This document shows, piece after piece, positions 34,565 through 44,202 of a DNA stretch of 64,000 nt. The translations under genes were made by a program, and so were the position numbers. The DNA is taken from positions 86,092-150,091 of the forward strand of contig NZ_QNQU01000017.1 in the NCBI RefSeq assembly GCF_003315595.1. Reading direction: 5' to 3'. The notes under the pieces were generated by a model that saw nothing but the letters and a program-made list of their open reading frames with translations, was not told the DNA's origin and searched no databases. Position 1 is the first letter of the stretch; each line of letters opens with the position of its first letter. This DNA comes from Pedobacter miscanthi (lineage in GTDB: Bacteria; Bacteroidota; Bacteroidia; Sphingobacteriales; Sphingobacteriaceae).

Positions 34565-37006
34565 ATGAAAAAAACATATTTTTTAATATTCCTGTGTTTC
34601 CTTTTTATTCAAAAAGGATTTGCACAATTGCCCGGAAAAAACGAAACTACGCAGCAGATTTTGTTGCCCAATGGATGGAAACTGAGTCCTGCAGGTCATT
34701 CACTGCAATTGGGCGATCTGCCATTAAATATGCAGTTAAGTGCTTCGGGTAAGTACCTGGCCATTACCAATAACGGGCAAAGTACCCAGTCATTGCAATT
34801 AGTTGATGCCAAAACTGAAAAGATTATCGATGAAAAAGTTTTGAGCAAATCGTGGTATGGCATCGCTTTTAGTAAAGATGAAAAACACCTTTATGCTTCA
34901 GGGGGAAACGACAACTGGATTCTGGATTTCAATATCCAGAACGATAAACTGGGCAAAAGCGATACCATTAAACTAGGACCAATCTGGCCTAAAGGAAAAA
35001 TCAGTCCGGCGGGGATAGTGGTAAATAAAAACAACAGTAAATTATATACTGTAACCAAAGAAGATAGCAGCTTATACATCATCAACCCTGTTGAAAAGAA
35101 GATTTTGAAGAAAATCCAGCTTCCGGCAATTGCCTATAGTTGTGTTTTGGCTGCAGATGAAAGTAAGTTGTACGCTTCATTGTGGGGAGGGAAATCAGTT
35201 GCCGTTATCGACCTTGCTGCTGAAAAGATTGAAAGACTCATCCCGGTAGGCGATCACCCTAACGAACTTTTACTCAATAAAAAAGGAAATACTTTGTTTG
35301 TGGCTAACGCAAACGATAATACCGTTTCGGTAATCAATACTTCAAATAATAAGGTAATCGAAACCATTGCCACCACGCTTTATGCTACCCAGTTAACCGG
35401 TTCTACTACCAATGGTTTGGCGCTGAGTGCCAATGAAAAAACCTTGTACATTGCCAATGCTGATAATAATTGTCTGGCCGTTTTTGATGTAAGCAAACCT
35501 GGTGTAAGTCAGAGCCAGGGATTTATTCCGGTAGGCTGGTACCCTACAAGTGTTAAAGTTTTAGGCTCGAAAATTTTGGTTACCAATGGCAAAGGCAATA
35601 CTTCTATGGCGAACCCACAGGGGCCACAACCCATTTCTAAGGTAGATAACAGTGGTTACCAAATGGGCAGTACGGCCAATAGCAGGCTGCAATATATAGC
35701 AGGATTATTTAAGGGTACATTATCTTTTATCGATGCCCCAAAACCCGAGCAATTAAAAACATATACCAAACAGGTTTATGCCAATACGCCTTTTACTAAC
35801 AAGCGTACTGTTACCGCTGATGGTGAAGCCGGAAACCCGATTCCGCGTAAGCAAGGCGAAAAATCGCCGATTAAACATGTTTTTTATATCATTAAAGAAA
35901 ACAGGACTTACGACCAGGTACTAGGCGATGTTGCAAAAGGTAACGGCGATTCTACATTAACATTATTTGGTAGAAAAATTACCCCTAATCAGCATGCTTT
36001 TGCCGAAAATTATGTGCTTCTTGATAATTTTTATGTAGATGCAGAAGTAAGTGCCGATGGACACAACTGGAGTATGGCCGCTTATGCCACCGATGTAGTG
36101 GAAAAAACCTGGCCAACGAGTTATGGTGCACGCGGTGGCAGTACAACTTTTGAAGGAGGCCGGCCGGTTACCTATCCTAAAGGTGGCTTTATCTGGGATT
36201 ACTGTCAGCGGGCTGGCGTAAGTTACCGCAGTTATGGCGAATTTGGCGATTATGGAAAAGCGAATATCAAATCGTTGCAGGGCCACATGTGTGCGGCTTC
36301 TCCGGGTTTCGACATGGACATTAAAGACCAGGTTCGTGTAGATGCCTGGCAACACGATTTCGATTCGTTACTGGTGGCCGGTGTTGTACCACAATTTAAT
36401 ACATTAAGGATTTCTAACGACCATACCAGCGGGCAAAAGAAAGGAAAATATTCGCCACAGGCGGCGGTTGCAGATAACGATTTAGCTGTTGGCCGTATTT
36501 TAGAACATTTATCACACAGTAAAATATGGAAAGAATCGGTTGTTTTTATTCTGGAAGATGATGCACAGAATGGTCCCGACCATGTTGATGCACACCGTTC
36601 GCCGGCGTATGTGGTTGGTCCTTACGTAAAAAGGAATACGCCTGTACATACCATGTATTCTACCTCTGGATTTTTAAGAACCATGGAACTTATTTTGGGC
36701 CTACCGCCAATGAGTCAGTATGATGCCGCTGCAATGCCCCTGTATGAATGTTTTACCGCTAAGCCCGATTTTACACCTTGTAATGTGTTACAGCCCCTTA
36801 TCGATTTGGATACCAGGAATGTAGCAGTGAACGAGAGCAGTAAACGTTCTGAATTGTTCAACTTTGCCAAAGAAGATTCTGCACCCGATTTGGATTTAAA
36901 TGAAGTGGTTTGGAAATCGGTTAAAGGCGAGCAATCGGTAATGCCTGCACCAAAACGAAGTGCATTCGTGATTTTGGAGAAAAAGAAAAAAGATGACGAT
37001 GATTAG
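34565..37006 (+). CDS. YncE-like beta-propeller fused to a phosphoesterase domain
   Basis: An 813-residue secreted protein (ATG at 34565; the frame extends upstream to a TTG). It has a signal peptide (KKTYFLIFLCFLFIQKGFAQ), then a seven-bladed-type YncE propeller (about 40-370, with repeats such as AVIDLAAEKIERLIPVGDHPNEL, SVINTSNNKVIETI), then a phosphoesterase-family catalytic domain (about 430-720) starting HVFYIIKENRTYDQVLGD with LEDDAQNGPDHVDAHRSPA. The latter is the phospholipase-C/acid-phosphatase (PF04185-type) metal site. The C-terminus ends in a run of Lys and Asp. Probable role: liberation of phosphate from organic esters in the periplasm or at the surface. Confidence 0.88.
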   Translation: MKKTYFLIFLCFLFIQKGFAQLPGKNETTQQILLPNGWKLSPAGHSLQLGDLPLNMQLSASGKYLAITNNGQSTQSLQLVDAKTEKIIDEKVLSKSWYGIAFSKDEKHLYASGGNDNWILDFNIQNDKLGKSDTIKLGPIWPKGKISPAGIVVNKNNSKLYTVTKEDSSLYIINPVEKKILKKIQLPAIAYSCVLAADESKLYASLWGGKSVAVIDLAAEKIERLIPVGDHPNELLLNKKGNTLFVANANDNTVSVINTSNNKVIETIATTLYATQLTGSTTNGLALSANEKTLYIANADNNCLAVFDVSKPGVSQSQGFIPVGWYPTSVKVLGSKILVTNGKGNTSMANPQGPQPISKVDNSGYQMGSTANSRLQYIAGLFKGTLSFIDAPKPEQLKTYTKQVYANTPFTNKRTVTADGEAGNPIPRKQGEKSPIKHVFYIIKENRTYDQVLGDVAKGNGDSTLTLFGRKITPNQHAFAENYVLLDNFYVDAEVSADGHNWSMAAYATDVVEKTWPTSYGARGGSTTFEGGRPVTYPKGGFIWDYCQRAGVSYRSYGEFGDYGKANIKSLQGHMCAASPGFDMDIKDQVRVDAWQHDFDSLLVAGVVPQFNTLRISNDHTSGQKKGKYSPQAAVADNDLAVGRILEHLSHSKIWKESVVFILEDDAQNGPDHVDAHRSPAYVVGPYVKRNTPVHTMYSTSGFLRTMELILGLPPMSQYDAAAMPLYECFTAKPDFTPCNVLQPLIDLDTRNVAVNESSKRSELFNFAKEDSAPDLDLNEVVWKSVKGEQSVMPAPKRSAFVILEKKKKDDDD

Positions 37007-37032
37007 TCGTCAATTATAACCCTTCTACAAAT

Positions 37033-37068
37033 AAAAAGGCAATTTTCTAACCGAAAATTGCCTTTTTT
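37033..37068 (+). terminator. Terminator after the phosphoesterase cluster
   Basis: The stem aaaaaggcaattttc / gaaaattgcctttttt is nearly perfect, has a 5-nt loop and ends in a T-run. It ends the three-gene unit. Confidence 0.85.
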
Positions 37069-37149
37069 GTTTATCGTCATTAATGGGATAAATGTATTGC
37101 CTCTTGTTAGAAAGCAATTGCTGTGCTAATTTTAACGTTCGTCCTGCTT

Positions 37150-37352
37150 TTTGCTTGTAGTCCCGATTAGAAGGAAATCGGGAGCTACCGCGGCATCCGA
37201 TAGCTATCGGATCAGGTTTAAATTGGGTAATATCTTGCTAATATTGAAGGCTGATCAGCATGATGCAGCGAGTACGTATTTTAATATAATTTACCACAGA
37301 TAAAAAGGATACACACAGATAAAATCCGTGTTTATCTGTGTACATCTGTGGT
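37150..37352. repeat. Dispersed hairpin elements between the phosphoesterase gene and msrA
   Basis: One is the gtagtcccgatt...aatcgggagct hairpin near 37155-37188, followed by the small palindrome ccgatagctatcgg (37198-37211). The other is a nested long palindrome at 37293-37352: accacagat pairs with atctgtggt, and inside it acacagata pairs with tatctgtgt. The second belongs to the same word family (ctgtg, ccgtg) as the 88-bp tandem repeat at 16.3 kb. Confidence 0.6.
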
Positions 37353-37382
37353 TAAAAACATTGCCTATAATAATGACCTTAT

Positions 37383-37871
37383 CTACAATTTCCAGTCCGG
37401 TCTTTCGAAATGGCAGGTGTAACCATAGGGATTTTTCTGCAAATAATCCTGGTGTTCTTCTTCAGCATTCCAGAAATCGGTTTCAGGTACTACCTCCGTT
37501 ACAATTTTTCCGGGCCATTTGCCTGAAGCATCTAGTTCTGCAATTAGTGTATTTGCCGTTTCTTTTTGCTCTTCGCTATTGTAAAAAATGGCAGAACGGT
37601 AAGAGGTGCCGATATCATTTCCCTGGCGGTTCCGGGTACTCGGATCGTGGATCTGGAAAAAATATTCCAGTAATTGGCGGTATGATAAAATAGCAGGGTC
37701 GAAAACAATTTCAATGCCTTCGGCATGTGTACCATGGTTACGATAGGTGGCATTGGGCACATCGCCGCCAGTATAACCTACAACTGTAGAAATTACACCT
37801 GGCAAATGACGGATTAATTCTTCTACTCCCCAAAAGCAACCGCCGGCAAGAATGGCTTTTTCAGTATTCAT
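37383..37871 (-). CDS. msrA: Peptide-methionine (S)-S-oxide reductase
   Basis: A 162-residue MsrA that reduces the S-epimer of methionine sulfoxide in proteins. The catalytic Cys12 lies in GGCFWGVEE. Other family marks are GYTGGDVPNATYRNHGTHAEGIEIVFDP, HDPSTRNRQGNDIGTSYRSAIFY and QDYLQKNPYGYTCHF. There is no signal peptide, so it is cytoplasmic. A second Cys (YTCHF) near the C-terminus may be a recycling residue. It is monocistronic, with a TATCTTTA box close to the -7 consensus just upstream. Confidence 0.96.
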   Translation of the reverse strand: MNTEKAILAGGCFWGVEELIRHLPGVISTVVGYTGGDVPNATYRNHGTHAEGIEIVFDPAILSYRQLLEYFFQIHDPSTRNRQGNDIGTSYRSAIFYNSEEQKETANTLIAELDASGKWPGKIVTEVVPETDFWNAEEEHQDYLQKNPYGYTCHFERPDWKL

Positions 37872-38013
37872 ATATCTTTCCTTTTTTTGATGTACTAAAG
37901 ATACGACGAAGATGTGTAAAGGGAAAGTAAAGATGGAGCTGCCTAAATGAGAAACTTGCTTGCGTTCTTATATTGTTTTATTGCGTAATGGTTATATTAT
38001 TAGGTGATATCGC

Positions 38014-38931
38014 CTAACGCCAAACGCTTAACACCAAACGCTTATCGCTCAACGCCCAACGCAACCCGCTAAACTGCATAAAACTCAGATTGTTTTTTCG
38101 GGATGAACTTACGGCAATTCCTTTTTCTGCTTGATCAGTAAAGGTAAAACCTTCCAGCTCATCTGCCTTATCGGTGTCGATTACGGTTAAAACAGATTCA
38201 TGTCCGTTTGCAATTGATTTCTCCAGATCGATGAAAGTGAAACGCCATTTGCGGCCTTCTATCTGGTTCTGGATTAAAACCAAAATTCCTTTATTGGCGA
38301 TCCAATGCAGGTTTTGTACCCACGGCGAGCAGGTAAATTTTTTGAATAAAATGCCTTTTTCGCTGGTTTTACCGGCCTTTGCCAAAGCTTTCGGATCGTA
38401 CAAACGTACTTCGTTTGCTTTATTGCCGTAATCTGCGGTAGCCAAAAACCATTTTCCCTTATAATTTACATATTCCGGTCGCGTGCCCTGGATACAGGCA
38501 TCATCATCGATGGTTTTGATGAGGTTTCCATCCAGCGTTTTCGTTTTTAAAAAACCTTCCCAATCAATGCAGTTAATTACGGCTTTCCAAAGGGTACCCT
38601 CTGCATTCTGTTTTACCGAATTGCCAACAAAAGTAGGTAAACCTTTATGGTAAGCTATTCCGGTGGGGTGTTTAATGATGTTTTCACCTTTAACAGTAAA
38701 CCGATATTCTTCATTCTGATAAATTAATGAGTCGTTTTGTAGCTGATATTTCCGTAATACCCCAACTTCCCTGTCGCCGTAAAGAAAATAGCTTCCATTC
38801 TGGTAAGATATCCCCTGACAGGCACCTAACGAATCGATGGTAACCGTTTTGGTGATTTTTCCATTTGTATCACTATACCTGGCTACAAAAAACATTACCA
38901 CCAGCAGTAAAATTGGATTTAAGGTTTTCAT
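38014..38931 (-). CDS. Secreted protein of unknown function, propeller-like, 305 aa
   Basis: The N-terminal hydrophobic segment (LNPILLLVVMFFVARYS) is a signal peptide or anchor. The body shows repeated 4-strand-like units (GISYQNGSYFLYGDREVGVLRKYQL; HPTGIAYHKGLPTFVGNSV; RPEYVNYKGKWFLATADYGNKANEVRLYD; QNLHWIANKGILVLIQNQIEGRKWRFTFIDLE; ELEGFTFTDQAEKGIAVSSSRKNNLSFMQF), which suggests a beta-propeller. The last 17 codons are written in a degenerate intergenic repeat (cgcttaacaccaaacgc-type words), so the natural C-terminus may have been replaced. No enzyme motif is recognised. Confidence 0.65.
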   Translation of the reverse strand: MKTLNPILLLVVMFFVARYSDTNGKITKTVTIDSLGACQGISYQNGSYFLYGDREVGVLRKYQLQNDSLIYQNEEYRFTVKGENIIKHPTGIAYHKGLPTFVGNSVKQNAEGTLWKAVINCIDWEGFLKTKTLDGNLIKTIDDDACIQGTRPEYVNYKGKWFLATADYGNKANEVRLYDPKALAKAGKTSEKGILFKKFTCSPWVQNLHWIANKGILVLIQNQIEGRKWRFTFIDLEKSIANGHESVLTVIDTDKADELEGFTFTDQAEKGIAVSSSRKNNLSFMQFSGLRWALSDKRLVLSVWR

Positions 38932-39171
38932 GATTTATGAATCTAAGGGTTCATCAAATACCTGTGCCTGCTAAACATTAATACATGAGAAAAAATAGAA
39001 TAGGGCAACTAAAATTTGAAAGCAAATTACCGGATTTACCATTAAAGAAAGATTAACAGCATGTTATCTGTTTAATTTAGTAAATCGATATAGTAATGCA
39101 ATAAAGCACATTTAACATTAAATTAAAGTGATGCATTCAATCTGTACAAAGAGTTAATGCAGGGGATACAT

Positions 39172-39198
39172 AGTGTTAAAAATACACTAATACTTTTG
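39172..39198 (+). promoter_or_regulatory. Palindrome and -7 box before the first SusC
   Basis: The palindrome agtgttaaaaatacact (39172-39188) ends 2 bp before TACTTTTG (39191-39198), a -7 match. The predicted leader is about 130 nt. The same palindrome with one base changed lies at the MFS promoter (27240). The remaining DNA from 38932 to 39330 is A/T-rich with no gene. Confidence 0.45.
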
Positions 39199-39330
39199 CC
39201 GCAGTAGAACGCTCCATAATATTACTTGTTAACCCATAAGGATAAGCCTATGTAAATGTGAAATCTACAATCTCTGTCTCCAAAAACAAAAAGCCTAATA
39301 CAATTCAAAATCATTACTAAGAACAAAAAG

Positions 39331-42300
39331 ATGACATCATTTTTTTTAACCGCGGGTATGAAAAATACCTGCAGGAAATTGCTTTTTCCATTAGGATTAC
39401 TGGCCATCTGTAATACTAATGCGATTGCAATAAATCATGTATCGCCCATATCGGGGTTACAACGCCATGCATTTGCCACGGTAAGTGGTACAGTTACCGA
39501 CCAGAATAAACAACCATTGCCAGGTGTAAGCGTGTTTGAGAAAAAAACAAAAAAAACAACCGTTACTGATAGTAATGGTAAATACGTTATTACTGTTGAT
39601 GAAGGTGCTATTCTGGTATTTTCTTATATCGGTTACGATAATCAGGAGGTTGTGGTTAACGGTAAGCAGAGTATAAATATTGTTTTAAAAGAAAGCAGCA
39701 ATACGCTAAATGAGGTTGTGGCCATCGGTTACCAGAAAATAAGAAAATCTGACGTAACAGGAGCCATCAGCAGTGTTAAGGCCAGCGAAATAAATTTAAC
39801 CTCGCCAACGGTTGGCCAGGCATTGGTTGGTAAAGTTGCCGGTGTGCAGGTATCACAAACCAGTGGTGCACCATATTCGGGCACCAAAATCAGGGTTAGG
39901 GGTATCGGTTCTATCAACGCGAGCTCTGATCCATTATACGTAATTGATGGTTATCCGGCAGGGAACAACGTATCCATCAATCCAGAGGATATCGAAACCA
40001 TCGACATTTTAAAAGATGCCGCATCTGCAGCCATTTATGGTTCAAGGGCATCAGGTGGGGTGGTGTTAATTACCACCAAAAGAGGTGCCGATGGAAAAGG
40101 AAAATTTGAATACGATGTTCAGGGAGGTATTTCTCAACTGGCCAAAAAGGTGAAATTGTTAGATGCCAACCAGTTTATACAGTTGTTGATTGATGGACGC
40201 AACAATGCCTACAAAGATTTATGGGTAAACTCCGGAAAAACCTGGAACGATGCCATGTTCAGCGATAATAATGCTACGCGTATTGCCAATGTAGGTAACG
40301 GGAGCAGTGTAAGCATCCCTGCCGATCTTTATAATTTTAGTACACAACAAGCCATTCCGGCTACCTATAATACCGACTGGCAGGATGAACTTTACCGCAA
40401 CGCTGCTTTTCAGCGTCATAACCTTTCATTTTCTGGTGGTACCAAAGATGTAAAATACTTTTTAAGCGGTGGTTACCAGAACAACGATGGTATTGTAACC
40501 AATACCAACCAAAAGGTAACCAACTTTAGGGGTAATATTGATGGTAACATCAGCGAGCGTTTGCATGTTGGTGCCAACATTTCTTATAACCAGAATGATA
40601 ACCGCGAGGTGAGGGAAGGCCGTTATGATTTAAGTCCGATGATGTCGGCATTAATCTACCTGCCTTATTTACCTGCGAGGGATGCAAATGGAAACCCGAT
40701 CCAGTTTGGAATGGGAGCTTTAGCTTCTCAATATGGTATTCAGAACCCTGAAAATCCTTTAGCTACGGTTGAGCAGTTAAAAATTACCAGAAAAGGCGCC
40801 AGAAGTACTTATAACGCCAATGCTACTTATAAAATATTGGAAGGCTTAAATTTTAAAGCCAATCTTGGTACACAAACCTATAACGAAAAATACGATTTTT
40901 ATTTACCTACCAGCCTAAGCAGTGGTAATTTTGGTCCTTACTCGCCGGATGCAATAAAGGCTGCAAATGCCATTGCCCAAACACTTAGCCAGGTAGATCA
41001 GCTAGGAGAGTTTACCTTAAACTACAATAAAACTTTCGGTAAACATAAATTAGATGTTTTGGCGGGTTACTCTGCTCAGAAAACAACGAGTGATTTGATC
41101 AGAATTTCTGCCAGTGGTTTCCAAAACGACAAAATTGGTGAAATTACCGATAAAGGTGCTGATGCAGGTTTTTTAACATTGATTACCGATGGATCGAATA
41201 AAACAGCGAAAGCAACGAACACCTTACTTTCGTACTTTGGCCGTTTCAGCTATAGCTATGCAGGCAAGTATTTCTTAACAGGATCTTTCCGTCGCGATGG
41301 TTCATCAAGATTTGGTCCTTTAAACAAATATGGTAATTTCCCTTCCGTAGCTGCGGGCTGGAATCTTTCGGAAGAAGATTTTTATAAAGGTTTTCTTGGC
41401 GATCAGTCAACCATTAAGTTAAGGGCAAGCTGGGGTTTAAGTGGAAACAACAACATTCCGAATTACCGAACACAGCAGGAAATGAGCGCTCCTGGCGGTG
41501 TGGTTTTTGGAAATGCAATTTCAACAGCGATCTGGCCAAATGCCCTACAAGATCCAAAACTGGGATGGGAATCTACCTCACAGTATAACTTCGGTACCGA
41601 TATTGGCTTATTTAAGAGCCGATTAAACATCATTGCCAATTACTACCTAAGTTATTCATACAACCTGTTATTCAACCAACCTATTTCTGCCATATCCGGA
41701 ACGTCATCCATCTTAACCAATTTAGCTGATAGTAAAATCAGAAACAAAGGCTTTGATATCCAGTTGGATGGACGCATTATTCAAAAACAGGATTTTACAT
41801 TGGGTTTAAGTGGAAATATTGCGGTTAACCGTAATAAGGTATTAAACATGGGAGGTGCAAGTACGATTTTAACCAATGGTGCAGAGCGCTCGTATTTAAC
41901 ACACATTACACAAGAAGGTCAGCCGGTAGGGATGTTCTACGGCTTTAAGGTACTGGGCAGGATTACAGCCGACAATTTAGGTAAAGTTGCCCGATCGGCA
42001 TCATCTACAAACCCTGCGAAAATCGGCGATCTTTATTTTCAGGATACCAATGGCGATGGCATTGTTAACGATGCAGATAAAACTGTAATCGGTACACCAT
42101 ATCCTAAATTTACTTATGGTTTCTCTTTAAATACATCATATAAAACTTTTGATTTAAGGGCATCTTTTAACGGATCGTACGGTAACCAGGTTTTGGATGG
42201 GCAGGATTATTACCTGTACAACTTCGAAGGGTCGGGTAACCAATACGTAGATGTTGCAGATCGTTACCGCAATGAAGCCAATCCTGGCAGCGGTTTAAAT

Positions 42301-42612
42301 TACCGTGCGTCGCGTGCAGGTACACAAAGTAACAGTACCCGTTTATCATCATTCTATATCCAGGATGGATCGTATTTCAGGTGTACAAACATCACTTTAG
42401 GCTATAGTTTCCCTAAAACGATGGTAAACGCACTTAAAGTGAGCAATATCCGCGTTTATGCAAGTGTTGACAATGCTTTTACCATTACCGATTACAAAGG
42501 CTATAACCCGGAGGTTGATTACAGCGGAGGCTCTAACCTAACGCCGGGCGTAGATTATGGAAACTATCCATTGGCAAGAACCTATAACCTGGGTGTTAAA
42601 CTTACTTTTTAG
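39331..42612 (+). CDS. SusC/RagA family TonB-linked outer-membrane protein
   Basis: A 1093-residue importer. N-terminal CarboxypepD-like domain (about 50-130: VSGTVTDQNKQPLPGVSVFEKKTKKTTV), TonB-box/plug (about 135-245: NEVVAIGYQKIRKSDVTGAISSV, DPLYVIDGYPAG, IETIDILKDAASAAIYGSRASGGVVLITTKRG), and a large barrel ending YNLGVKLTF. The start at 39331 or 39358 (MKNTCRKLLFPLG) is undecided; the second begins directly before the signal-type segment. SusD follows after 10 bp. There are no degradative genes, regulator or anti-sigma factor next to it, so the substrate is not indicated; oligosaccharide or peptide import are both possible. Confidence 0.93.
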   Translation: MTSFFLTAGMKNTCRKLLFPLGLLAICNTNAIAINHVSPISGLQRHAFATVSGTVTDQNKQPLPGVSVFEKKTKKTTVTDSNGKYVITVDEGAILVFSYIGYDNQEVVVNGKQSINIVLKESSNTLNEVVAIGYQKIRKSDVTGAISSVKASEINLTSPTVGQALVGKVAGVQVSQTSGAPYSGTKIRVRGIGSINASSDPLYVIDGYPAGNNVSINPEDIETIDILKDAASAAIYGSRASGGVVLITTKRGADGKGKFEYDVQGGISQLAKKVKLLDANQFIQLLIDGRNNAYKDLWVNSGKTWNDAMFSDNNATRIANVGNGSSVSIPADLYNFSTQQAIPATYNTDWQDELYRNAAFQRHNLSFSGGTKDVKYFLSGGYQNNDGIVTNTNQKVTNFRGNIDGNISERLHVGANISYNQNDNREVREGRYDLSPMMSALIYLPYLPARDANGNPIQFGMGALASQYGIQNPENPLATVEQLKITRKGARSTYNANATYKILEGLNFKANLGTQTYNEKYDFYLPTSLSSGNFGPYSPDAIKAANAIAQTLSQVDQLGEFTLNYNKTFGKHKLDVLAGYSAQKTTSDLIRISASGFQNDKIGEITDKGADAGFLTLITDGSNKTAKATNTLLSYFGRFSYSYAGKYFLTGSFRRDGSSRFGPLNKYGNFPSVAAGWNLSEEDFYKGFLGDQSTIKLRASWGLSGNNNIPNYRTQQEMSAPGGVVFGNAISTAIWPNALQDPKLGWESTSQYNFGTDIGLFKSRLNIIANYYLSYSYNLLFNQPISAISGTSSILTNLADSKIRNKGFDIQLDGRIIQKQDFTLGLSGNIAVNRNKVLNMGGASTILTNGAERSYLTHITQEGQPVGMFYGFKVLGRITADNLGKVARSASSTNPAKIGDLYFQDTNGDGIVNDADKTVIGTPYPKFTYGFSLNTSYKTFDLRASFNGSYGNQVLDGQDYYLYNFEGSGNQYVDVADRYRNEANPGSGLNYRASRAGTQSNSTRLSSFYIQDGSYFRCTNITLGYSFPKTMVNALKVSNIRVYASVDNAFTITDYKGYNPEVDYSGGSNLTPGVDYGNYPLARTYNLGVKLTF

Positions 42613-42622
42613 AATTAAGGAA

Positions 42623-44152
42623 ATGAAAAACAATATTTATAAAATTTTGGCCCTTGGTGCGGTTTTAACACTGGGTGCATGTAAAAAAGATTTTTTGGCA
42701 CAAACTAACCCGAACGCGGTTATTGTTGATGATTATTTTAAAACAGAAAACGATGTGTTACTGGCGGTGAACGGTGCTTACCAATCGTTAAGGAGCAGCA
42801 ATACCCTGGGCGAAAACAGCGGTCTGTTTACCGATGAGCGTTCGGACGATACCGGAAGAAACGATAACCAGAGTAATGCAGGTGAACCCTTCCAGTTTAA
42901 CGATTTCTCTTTATTGCCAAGTAATTCGTACTTAAAAGCACACTGGCTGGCACTTTATAATGCCATTACCCGTAGTAATGTTATTTTATCGAACATTGAT
43001 AAGGTAAGTTTTGCAAACGCTGCAACTAAAGCCAACTACGCTGCGGAGGCCAAATTTATCAGGGCAATTATGTATTTCGAGCTGGTTAGAAAATGGGGAC
43101 CTGTGCCTTTGGTTACCAAACAGCTGGTTACTGCCGACGAAGTTACCGCGTTAACTTTTCGTGTACCGGAGGCTGATGTATACAACCAGATCGTGGCAGA
43201 TTTAAAAGATGGTTTAAGCAGTACCTTGCCAAACTTTCAAACAGAATCTGGCATTGGTCGGGTATCTAAAGCAGCTTTAAATGCGTATTTGGGTAAAGTT
43301 TATTTAACCATGGCGGCAACATTACCCAATAATAAAGCCGAAAATTTAACGAATGCCAATACGTATTTACTTGCGGCGTATAACATGCGTACGTTTGGAA
43401 ATTTATCAGAAATTCCATATACCGATGTATTTAACGTAGATAAAAAAACAACTTGTAAAGAGTTGCTTTTTCAGATTGTGTACAAGCAAGGTGATATTAA
43501 TTACAGCTCGAGCATTGCTGCCAACAACCAGGCGAAAGGAGAAACCATCAACTCTCAAAAAGCCCCTTCGGGTGTTGGAGGTAACCTTACATTAGATTTG
43601 GTTAATGAATATGAAACTGCAGATTTAAGAAAGGATTTTTCAATCAAATATGCGAATGATCCAACTGTTAAAGATTGGTTTATCACTAAATTTCGCGATG
43701 CAAGTGATAAAGCAACTAATGCCGGTTATGGAGGTAATGATTGTATTTTAATGCGTTACGCCGATGTAATTTTAATGCTGGCCGAAGTTAACATGCTACA
43801 AGGGAACGATGCTGTGGCCATCCAGTACCTGGATATGGTTAGGGCAAGGGCCGGAATGCCGCTTTATGCTGTAGCGAAAGCTGATCCAACTTATGCTGCC
43901 AAATTCCCGACTCTAAAATTGGCTATTTTGCACGAGCGCCGGTCTGAATTTGCTTTTGAGCACCAAAGGTGGTTCGATCTGATCAGGAACTTTACCGCGG
44001 CCGAACTGGTTACTTATTTAAAAGCCAAACCGCAATCATCTTTCGGTATTGCAAAACTGGCCAATGTAACCACTAAAGACAGGTATTATCCAATTCCTTT
44101 TGATGAAGTAAAACTGGATCCTGTTAAAATGTACCAGAATCCGGGTTATTAA
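42623..44152 (+). CDS. SusD/RagB family surface lipoprotein
   Basis: A 509-residue lipoprotein. The ATG at 42623 (not the upstream frame start at 42557, which overlaps SusC) gives MKNNIYKILALGAVLTLGAC, with lipobox LGAC and Lys-Lys-Asp after it. The TPR-like SusD fold signs are LLAVNGAYQSLRSSN, AEAKFIRAIMYFELVRKWGPVPLVT, ADVILMLAEVNMLQG, ERRSEFAFEHQRWFDLIRN and the conserved C-terminus YYPIPFDEV...QNPGY. It caps SusC and binds the same ligand. A strong terminator follows directly. Confidence 0.93.
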   Translation: MKNNIYKILALGAVLTLGACKKDFLAQTNPNAVIVDDYFKTENDVLLAVNGAYQSLRSSNTLGENSGLFTDERSDDTGRNDNQSNAGEPFQFNDFSLLPSNSYLKAHWLALYNAITRSNVILSNIDKVSFANAATKANYAAEAKFIRAIMYFELVRKWGPVPLVTKQLVTADEVTALTFRVPEADVYNQIVADLKDGLSSTLPNFQTESGIGRVSKAALNAYLGKVYLTMAATLPNNKAENLTNANTYLLAAYNMRTFGNLSEIPYTDVFNVDKKTTCKELLFQIVYKQGDINYSSSIAANNQAKGETINSQKAPSGVGGNLTLDLVNEYETADLRKDFSIKYANDPTVKDWFITKFRDASDKATNAGYGGNDCILMRYADVILMLAEVNMLQGNDAVAIQYLDMVRARAGMPLYAVAKADPTYAAKFPTLKLAILHERRSEFAFEHQRWFDLIRNFTAAELVTYLKAKPQSSFGIAKLANVTTKDRYYPIPFDEVKLDPVKMYQNPGY

Positions 44153-44160
44153 TATTATCC

Positions 44161-44195
44161 AAGGAAGTCAAGTTTTTAAAACTTGACTTCCTTTT
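44161..44195 (+). terminator. Terminator after susD
   Basis: A perfect stem aaggaagtcaagttt / aacttgacttcctt with a T-run begins 8 bp after the stop. Confidence 0.85.
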
Positions 44196-44202
44196 TATAA
44201 AG

